From Lysinibacillus sp. FSL K6-0232 (GTDB taxonomy: Bacteria > Bacillota > Bacilli > Bacillales_A > Planococcaceae), in assembly GCF_038008325.1 (NCBI RefSeq), contig NZ_JBBOYW010000001.1:672001-736000 (forward strand): 64,000 nucleotides of DNA, in the 5' to 3' direction. The notes beneath the pieces were generated by a model. It saw only the letters and a list, made by a program, of their open reading frames with translations, had not been told where the DNA came from and did not search any database. Shown here piece by piece: positions 17,951-27,148 of this stretch. How positions within the stretch are numbered: position 1 is the first letter of the stretch; every line of letters starts with the position of its first letter. Position numbers and translations under genes: made by a program.

Positions 17951-18130
17951 GGTGAATACCCGCGCGAGTAGAGCAAATACCCGCGAATTAGAGATCAATA
18001 CCTGCGGAGCAAAGAAATACCCGCGATCAAGGAGAGAATACCAGCGGAGCCAAAGCAAACACCCGCGAATCGAAGAGCGATACCCGCGGAGCAAAGAAAT
18101 ACCCCCCAAGCAAGGAGCAAACACTCGAAA
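17951..18130. repeat. Degenerate tandem repeat, unit about 19-22 bases (AATACCCGCG core)
   Basis: Eight to nine units begin with AATACCCGCG or close variants and continue with a purine-rich half (for example AGAGCA or GGAGCAAAGA). A 71-codon open frame runs through it, but its composition (repeated NTR/YPR blocks) and lack of a start signal argue against a gene. A shorter array of the same unit lies at 49187-49243. Confidence 0.75.
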
Positions 18131-18167
18131 ATCCAAGCGTTCACTCCCTATTAAAAGTAGCACCTAA

Positions 18168-18325
18168 AAAGGAAGAGGCTAGGACATAACTCATTTTATT
18201 GAGAAAAATCAAAAAATGAATGTTATCTTTGTGATTTATTAAAGTATATGTGTTCTAATAACGCAAAAAAATGTTAGACCAAACTTGTAAATGGTCTAAC
18301 ATTTTTTCTTTTGTCCCAGCCTCTT
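18168..18325. terminator. Nested hairpins with a bidirectional terminator
   Basis: An inner perfect hairpin, AAATGTTAGACCA against TGGTCTAACATTT, is flanked by A- and T-runs and can end transcription in both directions. An outer pair, AAGAGGCTAGGACATAA near 18170 against TTTTGTCCCAGCCTCTT near 18313, encloses it. The outer GAGGCTGGGACA-like arm resembles sequences often repeated between genes in Firmicutes. It lies just past the 3' end of the minus-strand HlyD-like gene. Confidence 0.65.
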
Positions 18326-18329
18326 GTAT

Positions 18330-19586
18330 TTAGAAAACAATATATTTAACATACTGCTGCCATGTTAAATCTTTAAAGTGGCTCCATTGGATTTTCTCTA
18401 CAGGCATTGTGCGGAACGTATAGGCAGCAATATTACGCGGCTCATTAGAAATCATTGGTGTTCCTTCCTCTAAAAAGTCCGTAAAAATTGCTGAGTTTGC
18501 CGTGTTGAATTCCACATTAATAGTCATTAAATGGATTTTTCCATCTGAATCAATTGTATAGAGCTTTTTCTTACCATTTTTCGTTGTTGTTACCCATGAT
18601 TTATCGACTCGATAAGAATCAAAGGCTTCATTCACAATAATCGAAGCTTTCCCAGTTGTTGAAAATGGAATATCCTCTAATAAGTCATCCTGCTGTAATA
18701 GCACTTCATAATTAGTTGGCTGCGGCAAAGTGGCTGTTTTTGCAAGCTCTTGTGCCCATGCTGTGTCAGCATTTGTAGGAATCGCTTGTTTCTCGATAAC
18801 AATGCCTGATAATGAATCCTTGACATGCTTCACCTTTAAATCAACCGTTTGACCCTCTTGTACCTTCTGCCATTCTTTTTCAGATAAATAGGCATACATC
18901 GCTTTTTCAGAAGAATAAATTTCAATTGTCAGTGTTCCTGCTTCTTCTTTAATGGCAGATACGACACCATCTATCGGGCTAATAAGTCCTTGACGCGCTT
19001 GGATTTCTACAATTTGTGCCTCGATAACCGTAATTTGACGATTTGTTTCCGCAATATGTCGATTTAACAAGGCAATTGCTGTCGATGGTGAATTTTGCTG
19101 AGCCAGCTCAAATTTTAGCGTAACAGACAAATTATCATCAATTTGGTCTGTATCAATAGAGCTTTTTGGATCAGCATCATTGTAATCATCCTCAATTAAA
19201 TCAAGCGCATCCTCTAAATCACGTAATTCAGTTTCATAGGCAGCAAGCTCTGATTCAAGCTTTGTTAGCTCATCATTTATCTCATCCTCTTTATAGGTAG
19301 CAAGTAAATCGTTCATCATCACCTCTTGGCCACGCTTTACATTGACAGCTGAGAGGCTTGTTGCATCGGCAGAAACAGTGTACATTTCAGCTGGTGCAAC
19401 AATGGCGTCCTTATTGACACGCTCTGTATGTGTGCCAATATGAGCCTTTTGAAATTCATCAATAAAATAAGAGCGTGCTACAACGCTATCATCCTTAAAG
19501 ACAAAATAAGCATTTATACCGATGATGAGCATTCCCAACAAAATGGTGATGCTTGTCCATGGTCTTGCTTTGATAAATGCCATCAT
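18330..19586 (-). CDS. HlyD-like membrane fusion (adaptor) protein
   Basis: The 418-residue protein has one N-terminal membrane helix (SITILLGMLIIGINAYFVF). It then has a biotinyl-lipoyl-like half (VSADATSLSAVNVKRGQEV), a long coiled coil about residues 105-215 (ELTKLESELAAYETELRDLE), the returning lipoyl half (LISPIDGVVSAIKEEAGTL) and a beta-barrel region. This is the usual layout of HlyD/MacA-type adaptors that link a membrane transporter to the outside. The upstream membrane-protein gene overlaps it by 4 bases. No ABC ATPase or RND pump gene is adjacent, so its partner is unclear; regulation of a membrane complex is also possible. Confidence 0.75.
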   Translation of the reverse strand: MMAFIKARPWTSITILLGMLIIGINAYFVFKDDSVVARSYFIDEFQKAHIGTHTERVNKDAIVAPAEMYTVSADATSLSAVNVKRGQEVMMNDLLATYKEDEINDELTKLESELAAYETELRDLEDALDLIEDDYNDADPKSSIDTDQIDDNLSVTLKFELAQQNSPSTAIALLNRHIAETNRQITVIEAQIVEIQARQGLISPIDGVVSAIKEEAGTLTIEIYSSEKAMYAYLSEKEWQKVQEGQTVDLKVKHVKDSLSGIVIEKQAIPTNADTAWAQELAKTATLPQPTNYEVLLQQDDLLEDIPFSTTGKASIIVNEAFDSYRVDKSWVTTTKNGKKKLYTIDSDGKIHLMTINVEFNTANSAIFTDFLEEGTPMISNEPRNIAAYTFRTMPVEKIQWSHFKDLTWQQYVKYIVF

Positions 19587-20266
19587 CCTAACCCCCTAGC
19601 AATCCATTCTTTAATTGGTAGCACACTAATCATGCCAACAAATAACGCCATAAATAGTTGCACACCAATAAGTTTAATGATTAAAAACTTTCTACTTGCC
19701 TCTTCCTCCCATTTTGATAGGAATAAATATTGTACAACAATAATAATAATCGTTGTGACAGTGATTTGATTAATTGTAAATAACACAAAATCTGTTTCCA
19801 TCACTTGCAAGGCAAGAGGCGTCAATGAAAAGAAAGAAAACATTGTTGTATAACCGACTGCATAGAAAACAGCAAATAAAATCGCTTTTTCAATCAATAA
19901 AAAGGCAACAACATAAAGCTGAACTTTTTTAACCCATGTATAAGGAATATCGGTTAATAGATGCAAAATATATGTAACACCGTAATAATGGAAGCAAAAA
20001 TAGACAATCGCCCATAAAACAGCACCAAGCATTGACAGTAATCGTGCTACATAGTATTCATTTTGTAAATCTGTTGCGAATAAGGTCGTTAAATTTTCTG
20101 TGCCCATCCCCCAAAACTCACGAGCCGCGAATAATAGGACAAAAAAGATGAAAACTGTAAATACACGTTTTTTATATCCAGTAATCTCGCCTTCTTCGAC
20201 GATGTTTGTAAAGTAAGTTGGATTTTTTAAGCTATGCCAAAACTTATAATGATAAAACATAAACAA
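19583..20266 (-). CDS. YIP1-like multi-pass membrane protein
   Basis: The 227-residue protein has five to six hydrophobic segments: VFTVFIFFVLLFAA, LLSMLGAVLWAIVYFCFHY, YVVAFLLIEKAILFAVFYAV, TVTTIIIIVVQYLFL and LFMALFVGMISVLPI. The pattern and N-terminal region (W....NPTYF..IVEEG) fit small YIP1/YIPF-like proteins of bacilli, but no catalytic residue is visible. It overlaps the HlyD-like gene downstream by ATGA, so the two are probably co-translated. The start could be TTG at 20266 (GGAGG nine bases upstream) or ATG at 20260 (AAAGGA nine bases upstream). Confidence 0.7.
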   Translation of the reverse strand: MFMFYHYKFWHSLKNPTYFTNIVEEGEITGYKKRVFTVFIFFVLLFAAREFWGMGTENLTTLFATDLQNEYYVARLLSMLGAVLWAIVYFCFHYYGVTYILHLLTDIPYTWVKKVQLYVVAFLLIEKAILFAVFYAVGYTTMFSFFSLTPLALQVMETDFVLFTINQITVTTIIIIVVQYLFLSKWEEEASRKFLIIKLIGVQLFMALFVGMISVLPIKEWIARGLG

Positions 20267-20280
20267 GCGTCCTTTCCTCC

Positions 20281-20569
20281 AAAATAATCAATATCAAAAT
20301 TGTAGTATACACTCTATAAAGAGATTATGACATATAAAGATTACTAGAATCCGTCAATATATGTCGAATTTAGATAATACTATTGTATAGTATAATTGAA
20401 ATAACTTCCTGTTTTTCTTGCTACTAATTTTGAAAAATTACTTTTGATGCTCATAATTTTGTAAAAGTAATAGAATGGCTTGAAAATTTATTATTTATTC
20501 CGATACAAAAGTAATGATTCGAAATGAAAATGAACATAATCATTTTCCTATATATAGAAAGATGAAAGG
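20281..20569. promoter_or_regulatory. Divergent intergenic region with two inverted repeats
   Basis: An AT-rich region of about 290 bases lies between the YIP1-like gene and the giant repeat protein. It contains ATACTAT-TGT-ATAGTAT at 20377-20393. It also contains GAAAATGA-N6-TCATTTTC at 20526-20547, just upstream of the ribosome binding site of the repeat protein. Either could be an operator. The second loosely recalls a Fur-type box but has two extra central bases. No gene was seen. Confidence 0.4.
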
Positions 20570-20578
20570 GTGGTTCGA

Positions 20579-23500
20579 TTGAATCGAAAACTAACGGCAG
20601 GCGTTATAACGAGTCTTTTACTAACAGCACCTACAGCTATAACAAATGCCCAGGAAAATGATATACAGCCTCGCACAGAACAGGTTGCTCCTATTGTTAC
20701 AGTAGCAGCAGAAACAGCAAAAGAGCAAATTCTTGCTCGCTTTGGCAAGCTATCCGAAAGCTCAACAAATGATGAAATGGTACTGGCAAAAGAGGACTTA
20801 ATTATTGTACAAAATTCAGGTGATTTTGCTGAGGAACAAGAATTAATTGAAGCGAAATATAACTATATAATGGAGCAACGCCGATTACTAGGTGAGCTAA
20901 AAACGATTGGAAACAGTATTAATGCTATCTCGCATTCTAGTAAAAGCTTTTTCACGGATGTCGAAAGTGCTGCAATAAAATATAGTGAATTTTTAGGGGA
21001 TACAGCAACAGAAGATTCATATTTATATGTACAAAACCAATTCCAACAAGTTCTTGCTGCTGCATTGGCAGATGGCAAAGCGAACCTTGTTGCAACAATT
21101 CGAGGTACATCTCTACAGTATGGCTATGACGAAACTGCACGTAATGCCTATTTTAAAGGTAAAGGAGCAGATATTGACAAGCTAAAAAAATTACAAGCAG
21201 ATGCAGAGAAAACACAACAGGCTGCAGATGAATTAACTGCATTTGTAACGCTGTTAGAAAACGGAGCTCCTATTGCAGATATTTCTACGGCAGTAAACAA
21301 GGTGGCAACTACTTATAATGCATTAACAGCAGATCAAAAGAAAGTGATTGCAGCATATAATCCAAGCAATGCTGCGGTAACACCTTATAAGCAATATACA
21401 GAAACGCAAGCCAATATAGCTTCTGCCAATAAAGTTGTGACAAGCATTACGGAATTGAGCAATAAAAAGCCTGAGGATTTTAAAACAGCTTCAAACTTTA
21501 TTAGTGCTGTAGCTGCGATTGAAAAAGCCTATAATGCGCTTGATGCAAATTTAAAAAATTGGGTGACCAATTATGCGGAGCTTGAGCCATATAAGCAAGC
21601 AGCGGATATTGCTAAGCGAATTTCAGCATTGCGTGTATCAAGTGATGCTACATATCGTACAGAAGTGAATGAGCTTGCAACACAATATGAGCAATTATCC
21701 GATAAAAAAAGCTTTGTCAAAAATGCAGCTGATTTAAATCAGGCTGTGGTCAATATAGCTGCTGCTGTATCGATTGAAACGCTTATTACAAATATTTCAA
21801 CAGCTCCAAATAAAGTTGATGCTATTCAACAAGCACGTGCAGCCTATAATGCGCCACCCTCTGGCACTGCCAAAGATGTTAAAAAAATCGTTAATAATGC
21901 AGCAGAGCTTACAAAATGGGAAAAGGATTACAAAGCTTCCTTAAATGTCAATAAGCTAATTGCTAATTTAGACCCAGCATCCAAAACCTTCGAAAAGAAA
22001 ACGATTGCTGCAAAGGCTGCCTATGATAAGCTAGCAGCGGAAGAGCAGCTATTCGTTCAGGAAGCAGCAAAGCTTACGTTATTTTTCAGCTATGCGAATG
22101 CCTTGAAGCAGTTAGGTGACTTAAATCCAACGGCAGCAAACTATACTACAAAGCTGGCAGAGGTGAAAACAAGTGTTGCTAGCTTAGATGCTACAGGTAG
22201 CGAGCATAAAGAAGCACTGGATGCAATCAAAGCACAGCTTGAGGCAGAGATAGCAGCTTTTGAAAATGAAGATGTGGCTGTTGCGGCAGTGATCGCTCAA
22301 ATTGACGCATTAAGTGGCTCATCAAAGTTAGTGGAAGATATGCTAGCGGCACGTACAGCATATGACGCATTACCATCGTCAACTGCTAAAAAACGTGTAA
22401 CAAATATAAAAATTTTAACAGACTTAGAGAAATCGCATAAAGCGGTTGTCAATGTTGTGTCACTATTTGAAAAGTTGGATACAAGTGCTAAAAACTATTT
22501 ATCCAAAGCAAAATCAGCCTATACAGCCTACGATAAGCTTGCTGCAGCAGATCAAGCGTACGTCAAAAATTATAATGGCTTGAATGACGTTGTAAGAGTA
22601 ACAGCTGTTGTAGTACAAATTAATGCCTTAAATCCATCGAAAAAAACATATAAAGATGATGTAAAGGCAGCAACAGATGCGTATACAATTTTAGATGTAG
22701 CACTTCAGGAGCAGGTTGTTAATTATACAGATTTAACAAAGGCACAAGGCTATATTGATACAGCGAAGGCTTTTGATGAACGTATTCTAGCGTTAGCCAA
22801 TGAAAATCCTGATACATTTGTGACAACAGTGGCTACCTTATCTGCGGACTATAAGGCAATGGATAAAAATGCGAAAAAGTTAGTGGAGCAGGCAAAAACA
22901 TTAGCGGCTTATGAAAAAGATAATAAGACGATTATAAAGGTGATTCAAATGATTGATGCCTTAGACCCGACAAGTAAGGATTATACAAAGAAGGTGCTTG
23001 CTGCACGCAAGGCTTATAATGGGCTTGATGAAGTAGCTCAAAAGCGTGTAACCAATTATGCAAACCTTACTGCTGTTGAAGATGTTGCTTCATTAATTGG
23101 TCTTATTTCTTCCTTAAAGCCAACAAGTAAAACATTTTTAGAGGATTTAAAAACAGCGCGTGAGCTATATGATGCATTGCCAGAAGCAAAGCAGCAGGCA
23201 ATTATTAATTATGATGCACTTGTAGCGGCAGAAAATGAGCAAACAACGGCAGCGGGTGTTATTGCGTTAATTGAGCTGACTGAGGAGCAGGATGCGGATT
23301 ATTTAACAAAGCTGATGAATGCGCGAGTAGCCTATGATCAACTATCATCAAATCAAAAGAAATTAGTGACAAATATTAAAGATTTAACAACACGCGAAAA
23401 AGCTGTGAAGCCCATTTTAAAGGTCATGGTACAAATTAATGAATTAGACCCTGAAGCGAAAAACTTTGTAAGTAAAGTAAATGCAGCACGTAAGGCTTAC

Positions 23501-24544
23501 GATAAGCTAACAAAGGATCAGAAAAAATATATTGATAATATTGATGCGCTGCTAAAATATGAGCCTGTATCAAATGTGGTGGAATTGATTAGCAAGCTAA
23601 AATCATCAAGCAGCACATTCCTGCAAGATACATCACGTGCACGCTCCCTTTATGATGCACTTCCTGTGGATATGCAGCAGTATGTGACAAATTATTACTT
23701 ATTAGAGGCAGCGGAGGCTAGCATTTTAGGTGCGGGTAATGTGATGCAAATGATTACAGATTTACCGTCTGTTGATCCAAAGCAATATGTAAAACGTGTA
23801 CAAGAAATTCGTGCAGCCTATAATGCTTTACCAAAGGATCAGCAGCGAGCTGTCCAAAATTATAAAGTTTTACAGGAGCAGGAGAAGCTTGTAAAGCCTG
23901 TGATAAAAGTTGTTGAGGAGATTGATCGACTATTCACAGCGAAGGATATGAATAGCCAATATCAAAAGATTTTAAAAGCCTATGATAAGTTAAATGCCGA
24001 TCAACGTCGTTATGTCTATAACGATCAGCTATTGCTATCATTAGACAATGTTATTAAAGTTTATAACAATATTGCCAAGCTAAATCCAAAGGATAAGTTT
24101 TACTTTGGTATGGTGGAAGCGGTACGTAAAGAATACGATAGCCTAAATTCAGTAGATAAACAGCGCATTTCTAATTACTCGATATTACTAGATGCAGAGA
24201 AAAGCATGGCTGATGTGAAGAAGGTTGTAGAGATGATTTCAGCACTTTCGCCAACCTCTGTCACATATATAGAGGATGTGGCAAATGCTGTTGCTGCCTA
24301 TAAAGCATTGGACTCTAAAGTACGTGGGCAGGTTATTAATGAGGATGCGCTGAAGCAAGCTGAAAAAGATGTAGCGGCTGTACTAAAAGTTGTGCAAGCA
24401 ATCGGCAATATTGATCCAGATAGTTCATCCTTTGAGAAAAAGGTGCTAGATGCTCAAAAGAAATATAGTGCCCTATCATTGGAACAGCAGGATTTAGTCT
24501 ATAATTACCGCATTCTAGATGAATATTTAAAAATGATACAATAG
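20579..24544 (+). CDS. Large secreted helical-repeat protein (about 17 repeats), no wall anchor seen
   Basis: This is about 1,320 residues with a signal peptide (RKLTAGVITSLLLTAPTAIT, cleavage near NAQ). Most of it is built from degenerate repeats of 70-80 residues. Each contains a pattern like 'I..L.P.s..y...v..Ar.AYdaL...qk..V.NY..L...E'. Examples are AARKAYNGLDEVAQKRVTNY, AYDQLSSNQKKLVTNIKDL and ARSLYDALPVDMQQYVTNYY. Such repeats form helical bundles in Gram-positive surface proteins. No SLH, LPXTG, LysM or lipobox was found. TTG 20579 is preferred, with AGGGTGG upstream; GTG 20570 is the alternative. Neighbouring SLH genes suggest an extracellular structural or adhesive role, which is inference. 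Confidence 0.85.
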   Translation: MNRKLTAGVITSLLLTAPTAITNAQENDIQPRTEQVAPIVTVAAETAKEQILARFGKLSESSTNDEMVLAKEDLIIVQNSGDFAEEQELIEAKYNYIMEQRRLLGELKTIGNSINAISHSSKSFFTDVESAAIKYSEFLGDTATEDSYLYVQNQFQQVLAAALADGKANLVATIRGTSLQYGYDETARNAYFKGKGADIDKLKKLQADAEKTQQAADELTAFVTLLENGAPIADISTAVNKVATTYNALTADQKKVIAAYNPSNAAVTPYKQYTETQANIASANKVVTSITELSNKKPEDFKTASNFISAVAAIEKAYNALDANLKNWVTNYAELEPYKQAADIAKRISALRVSSDATYRTEVNELATQYEQLSDKKSFVKNAADLNQAVVNIAAAVSIETLITNISTAPNKVDAIQQARAAYNAPPSGTAKDVKKIVNNAAELTKWEKDYKASLNVNKLIANLDPASKTFEKKTIAAKAAYDKLAAEEQLFVQEAAKLTLFFSYANALKQLGDLNPTAANYTTKLAEVKTSVASLDATGSEHKEALDAIKAQLEAEIAAFENEDVAVAAVIAQIDALSGSSKLVEDMLAARTAYDALPSSTAKKRVTNIKILTDLEKSHKAVVNVVSLFEKLDTSAKNYLSKAKSAYTAYDKLAAADQAYVKNYNGLNDVVRVTAVVVQINALNPSKKTYKDDVKAATDAYTILDVALQEQVVNYTDLTKAQGYIDTAKAFDERILALANENPDTFVTTVATLSADYKAMDKNAKKLVEQAKTLAAYEKDNKTIIKVIQMIDALDPTSKDYTKKVLAARKAYNGLDEVAQKRVTNYANLTAVEDVASLIGLISSLKPTSKTFLEDLKTARELYDALPEAKQQAIINYDALVAAENEQTTAAGVIALIELTEEQDADYLTKLMNARVAYDQLSSNQKKLVTNIKDLTTREKAVKPILKVMVQINELDPEAKNFVSKVNAARKAYDKLTKDQKKYIDNIDALLKYEPVSNVVELISKLKSSSSTFLQDTSRARSLYDALPVDMQQYVTNYYLLEAAEASILGAGNVMQMITDLPSVDPKQYVKRVQEIRAAYNALPKDQQRAVQNYKVLQEQEKLVKPVIKVVEEIDRLFTAKDMNSQYQKILKAYDKLNADQRRYVYNDQLLLSLDNVIKVYNNIAKLNPKDKFYFGMVEAVRKEYDSLNSVDKQRISNYSILLDAEKSMADVKKVVEMISALSPTSVTYIEDVANAVAAYKALDSKVRGQVINEDALKQAEKDVAAVLKVVQAIGNIDPDSSSFEKKVLDAQKKYSALSLEQQDLVYNYRILDEYLKMIQ

Positions 24545-24554
24545 TACGACAGAA

Positions 24555-24592
24555 AAGGAGTTTTCCCGACATGATTTACGGGAAAACTCCTT
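24555..24592 (+). terminator. Hairpin after the repeat-protein gene
   Basis: AAGGAGTTTTCCCG (24555-24568) pairs perfectly with CGGGAAAACTCCTT (24579-24592). The T-run is weak (CTTCTATAATA), but position and strength suit a terminator. Confidence 0.7.
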
Positions 24593-24710
24593 CTATAATA
24601 AGAAATAATGAAACTTTATCTGCTGGAAATTCGTATCTTATAGTGTAAATGGTAATATAACCACTACATTTTATACATAGTTTAAATTGAAGACAAGGGA
24701 GGTGGCTGTA

Positions 24711-25778
24711 TTGAAAAGATTGATGTGTATAGTGCTGCTTGCAATTGTAACAGTGCTGGGGAGCCTTACAGGTGTTGGGCAAGTGGAAGCGGCATCATTC
24801 AAGGTGATAGATATTCCCAATTCGTATTGGGCAAATACGTCGATTCAGCATATGCTATCAAAGGAATATATGGCTACATATAGTGATCAAACATTTAAGC
24901 CTGAACAAGCGATTACAAGAGCAGAAGCTGCCGCAGCTATTGCACGCTCCATTCAGCCAAATATGGATACAGTGAAATCCACAAGCTTTAAGGATGTTCC
25001 TGCAACACATCCGTATTATAAAGAAATTTGCCAGCTTGAGAAGCTAGGTATTATTCAAAAAAGTGATGCCTTTCATCCAGAAGAGCCTTTAAAGCGCATG
25101 CAAGTAGTGAAGATGCTCGCATTAGCCTATAAGCTAAAAGTAGATAGTCAAAATCATAGCCAGTTTACAGATGTTCCTCGTACACATTGGGCAAAGGATT
25201 ATATTGAATCTCTAGCAGATATAGGTATTATTGGTGGTGTTAACGCTAAACAATTTGCCCCTAACCAATTCGTGACACGTGCACAGTTTGCTGTATTTGT
25301 GGAGCGTAGCATTAACTTTCAGCAAAAAGTTACACGGCTGGAAGTAGCTTATGATTATTTAGCAAAAGATTATATTCCAACGATTAACCTTTCTACAGCA
25401 TGGTCGAAAGAGGTTGTAGAATTAATTAATATGGAAAGACAGGAGCATAATTTAGCACCCGTTGTCTTTGATCCAGAGCTCACACAAATTGCTGTTATTA
25501 AAGCACAGGATATGGTGAAGCGCCATTATTTTGAGCATACTTCTCCTTATTATGGAGCACCATGGGATTTAGCGACATTATTTGATTATACGTATACAAG
25601 CTTTGGAGAAAATATTGCACGCAATTTCAAATCACCAGAGCTTACTGTTAAAGCATGGATGGCTTCTCCTTCACATCGAGATAATATTTTAAAAGAGCAC
25701 TATACAAATACAGGTGTTGCTATTGCACAGGATAACAAAGGAAATTACTATTGGGTTCAAATGTTTGCTAGTCAATAA
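24711..25778 (+). CDS. SLH-domain protein with C-terminal CAP (SCP/PR1-like) domain
   Basis: This is about 355 residues with a signal peptide (LMCIVLLAIVTVLGSLTG). Three N-terminal SLH repeats follow: IDIPNSYWANTSIQHMLSKE; SFKDVPATHPYYKEICQLEK; QFTDVPRTHWAKDYIESLAD. A CAP domain occupies the last 130 residues (LINMERQEHNLAPVVFDPEL; HYFEHTSPYYGAPWDL; SFGENIARNF; WMASPSHRDNIL). CAP proteins are secreted; bacterial ones resemble YkwD and have no agreed activity. TTG at 24711 is chosen because GGGAGGTGG lies just upstream; the longer frame from 24687 would include that site. SLH repeats should hold it on the wall polymer. Confidence 0.9.
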   Translation: MKRLMCIVLLAIVTVLGSLTGVGQVEAASFKVIDIPNSYWANTSIQHMLSKEYMATYSDQTFKPEQAITRAEAAAAIARSIQPNMDTVKSTSFKDVPATHPYYKEICQLEKLGIIQKSDAFHPEEPLKRMQVVKMLALAYKLKVDSQNHSQFTDVPRTHWAKDYIESLADIGIIGGVNAKQFAPNQFVTRAQFAVFVERSINFQQKVTRLEVAYDYLAKDYIPTINLSTAWSKEVVELINMERQEHNLAPVVFDPELTQIAVIKAQDMVKRHYFEHTSPYYGAPWDLATLFDYTYTSFGENIARNFKSPELTVKAWMASPSHRDNILKEHYTNTGVAIAQDNKGNYYWVQMFASQ

Positions 25779-25857
25779 GTAGTAGTGTAACAAAGTATCT
25801 CTAATATTACAGAAATGTTACGAAAGCTCAAGATTACAATAAAAATAGTCTTTTTTG

Positions 25858-25900
25858 AACGCTGGAAATACCACCAAACGTTGGTATATCAGCGTTTTTT
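25858..25900 (+). terminator. Terminator after the SLH-CAP gene
   Basis: AACGCTG...TACCA (25858-25873) pairs with TTGGTATATCAGCGTT (25881-25896, one bulge), and TTTTTT follows. Confidence 0.85.
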
Positions 25901-25999
25901 TACTTTCTAAAACCGTTACACAATTGAAAAATAATAATCTCCTCTTTTGTGATAGTCTATGTATAGGCAAAAAAGTTCTGAGAGGGGTATAACAAAAGT

Positions 26000-26911
26000 A
26001 TGAAAAAGAAATGGTTACTACCGATTTTTGCATCATTTATGTTATTTTCAACAACTCATATCGATAATGCTGAAGCAGCGACAAAATCAGATGTCACTAG
26101 CACAGCTTCTAAATATTTAGGTATTCCTTATAAATACGGCGGTACAACAACAAGCGGTTTTGATTGCTCTGGCTTTACTTCTAAAGTATTTGCAGATCTA
26201 GGCATTAAATTAAACCGCACATCAGGCTCACAATATCAACAAGGTACTGCAGTAGCAAAAAGTGATCTTCAAGTTGGGGATTTACTATTTTTCAACACAA
26301 GTGGTCGTGGCATTTCACATGTAGCAATATACATAGGTGACGGAAAAATGATCCACTCTCAAACGAATCAAGGTGTAAGTTACTCAAACGTTAATGATCC
26401 ATATTATTGGGGTTCTCGTTATGTAGGTGCTAAACGTGTTGCAACATTTGATGAGAAGCAACAAGCTGAGGTAAAACAAGCAGCAATTGACTTTTCTGTA
26501 TATGCTTCTCGTGCAGAAGTAGCAGTACAAATTGCCAAAGCTTTAAACTTAGATACATCTGATACAAATACTGGCTTTGTAGATGTAAAACCAACAAATG
26601 CAAATGCAGGTGCTATTGCAGCTGTAGCAAAATTAGGTATCTTTGAAGGCGATGCAAATGGTAAATTTAATCCGTCTTCACCAATTACGCGTGCACAAAT
26701 TGCTAAAGTATTGGTACTAGCATTTGGTCTTGAAAACCGTGGTGAAGCAAGAACATTTAGCGATGTTCCTCAAAATAGCTGGGCATATGAATATGTTTCA
26801 ACTCTTGCAGCAAATGGTGTAACAACTGGTGATGGTGATGGTCAATTTGGTATGGATGAGTTACTTAAAATCGATCAATTAAAAACATTTATTAATAGAA
26901 TTCAGCCATAA
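26000..26911 (+). CDS. NlpC/P60 cell-wall endopeptidase with C-terminal SLH repeats
   Basis: The 303-residue protein has a signal peptide (KKKWLLPIFASFMLFSTTHI). The NlpC/P60 peptidase domain is at about residues 30-150: Cys56 in FDCSGFT, His107 in GISHVAIYIGDGKMIHS, and RVGAKR-like closure. The rest holds two clear SLH repeats and a partial one (GFVDVKPTNANAGAIAAVAK; TFSDVPQNSWAYEYVSTLA). The family cleaves gamma-D-glutamyl-diaminopimelate or related stem-peptide bonds in peptidoglycan. The start ATG has GAGAGGGG upstream. It belongs to a run of wall-lytic genes on the plus strand, each with its own leader. Confidence 0.92.
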   Translation: MKKKWLLPIFASFMLFSTTHIDNAEAATKSDVTSTASKYLGIPYKYGGTTTSGFDCSGFTSKVFADLGIKLNRTSGSQYQQGTAVAKSDLQVGDLLFFNTSGRGISHVAIYIGDGKMIHSQTNQGVSYSNVNDPYYWGSRYVGAKRVATFDEKQQAEVKQAAIDFSVYASRAEVAVQIAKALNLDTSDTNTGFVDVKPTNANAGAIAAVAKLGIFEGDANGKFNPSSPITRAQIAKVLVLAFGLENRGEARTFSDVPQNSWAYEYVSTLAANGVTTGDGDGQFGMDELLKIDQLKTFINRIQP

Positions 26912-27148
26912 GTTGTTCATAAAATTTACATTTTCATGATGGAATAGATTGCAAGAAATGATCTTTAAATAACGTATAATGGAAGAAGGGTTTGCCATCG
27001 CAGACTCTTCTATTTTTATGATAATAGCACTGAAAAAAGGATGTGATTTGGAAAAAATATTTGTAACAGTTCTATTGTATGATGTTTTATTTAGTTAATT
27101 TTGTTAAAATGGACACGTTAAGAGAACAAGAAGGGAGGAAATAAGACA

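Noticed and set aside
17951..18130. Possible CRISPR array
   Set aside because: Units are contiguous, degenerate and lack unique spacers; no cas genes nearby.
17952..18167. 71-codon open frame across the tandem repeat
   Set aside because: Period-driven composition, no ribosome binding site, and the repeat family recurs elsewhere; not a gene.
20526..20547. Fur box call
   Set aside because: Only a loose resemblance; two extra central bases, so kept as an unnamed palindrome.
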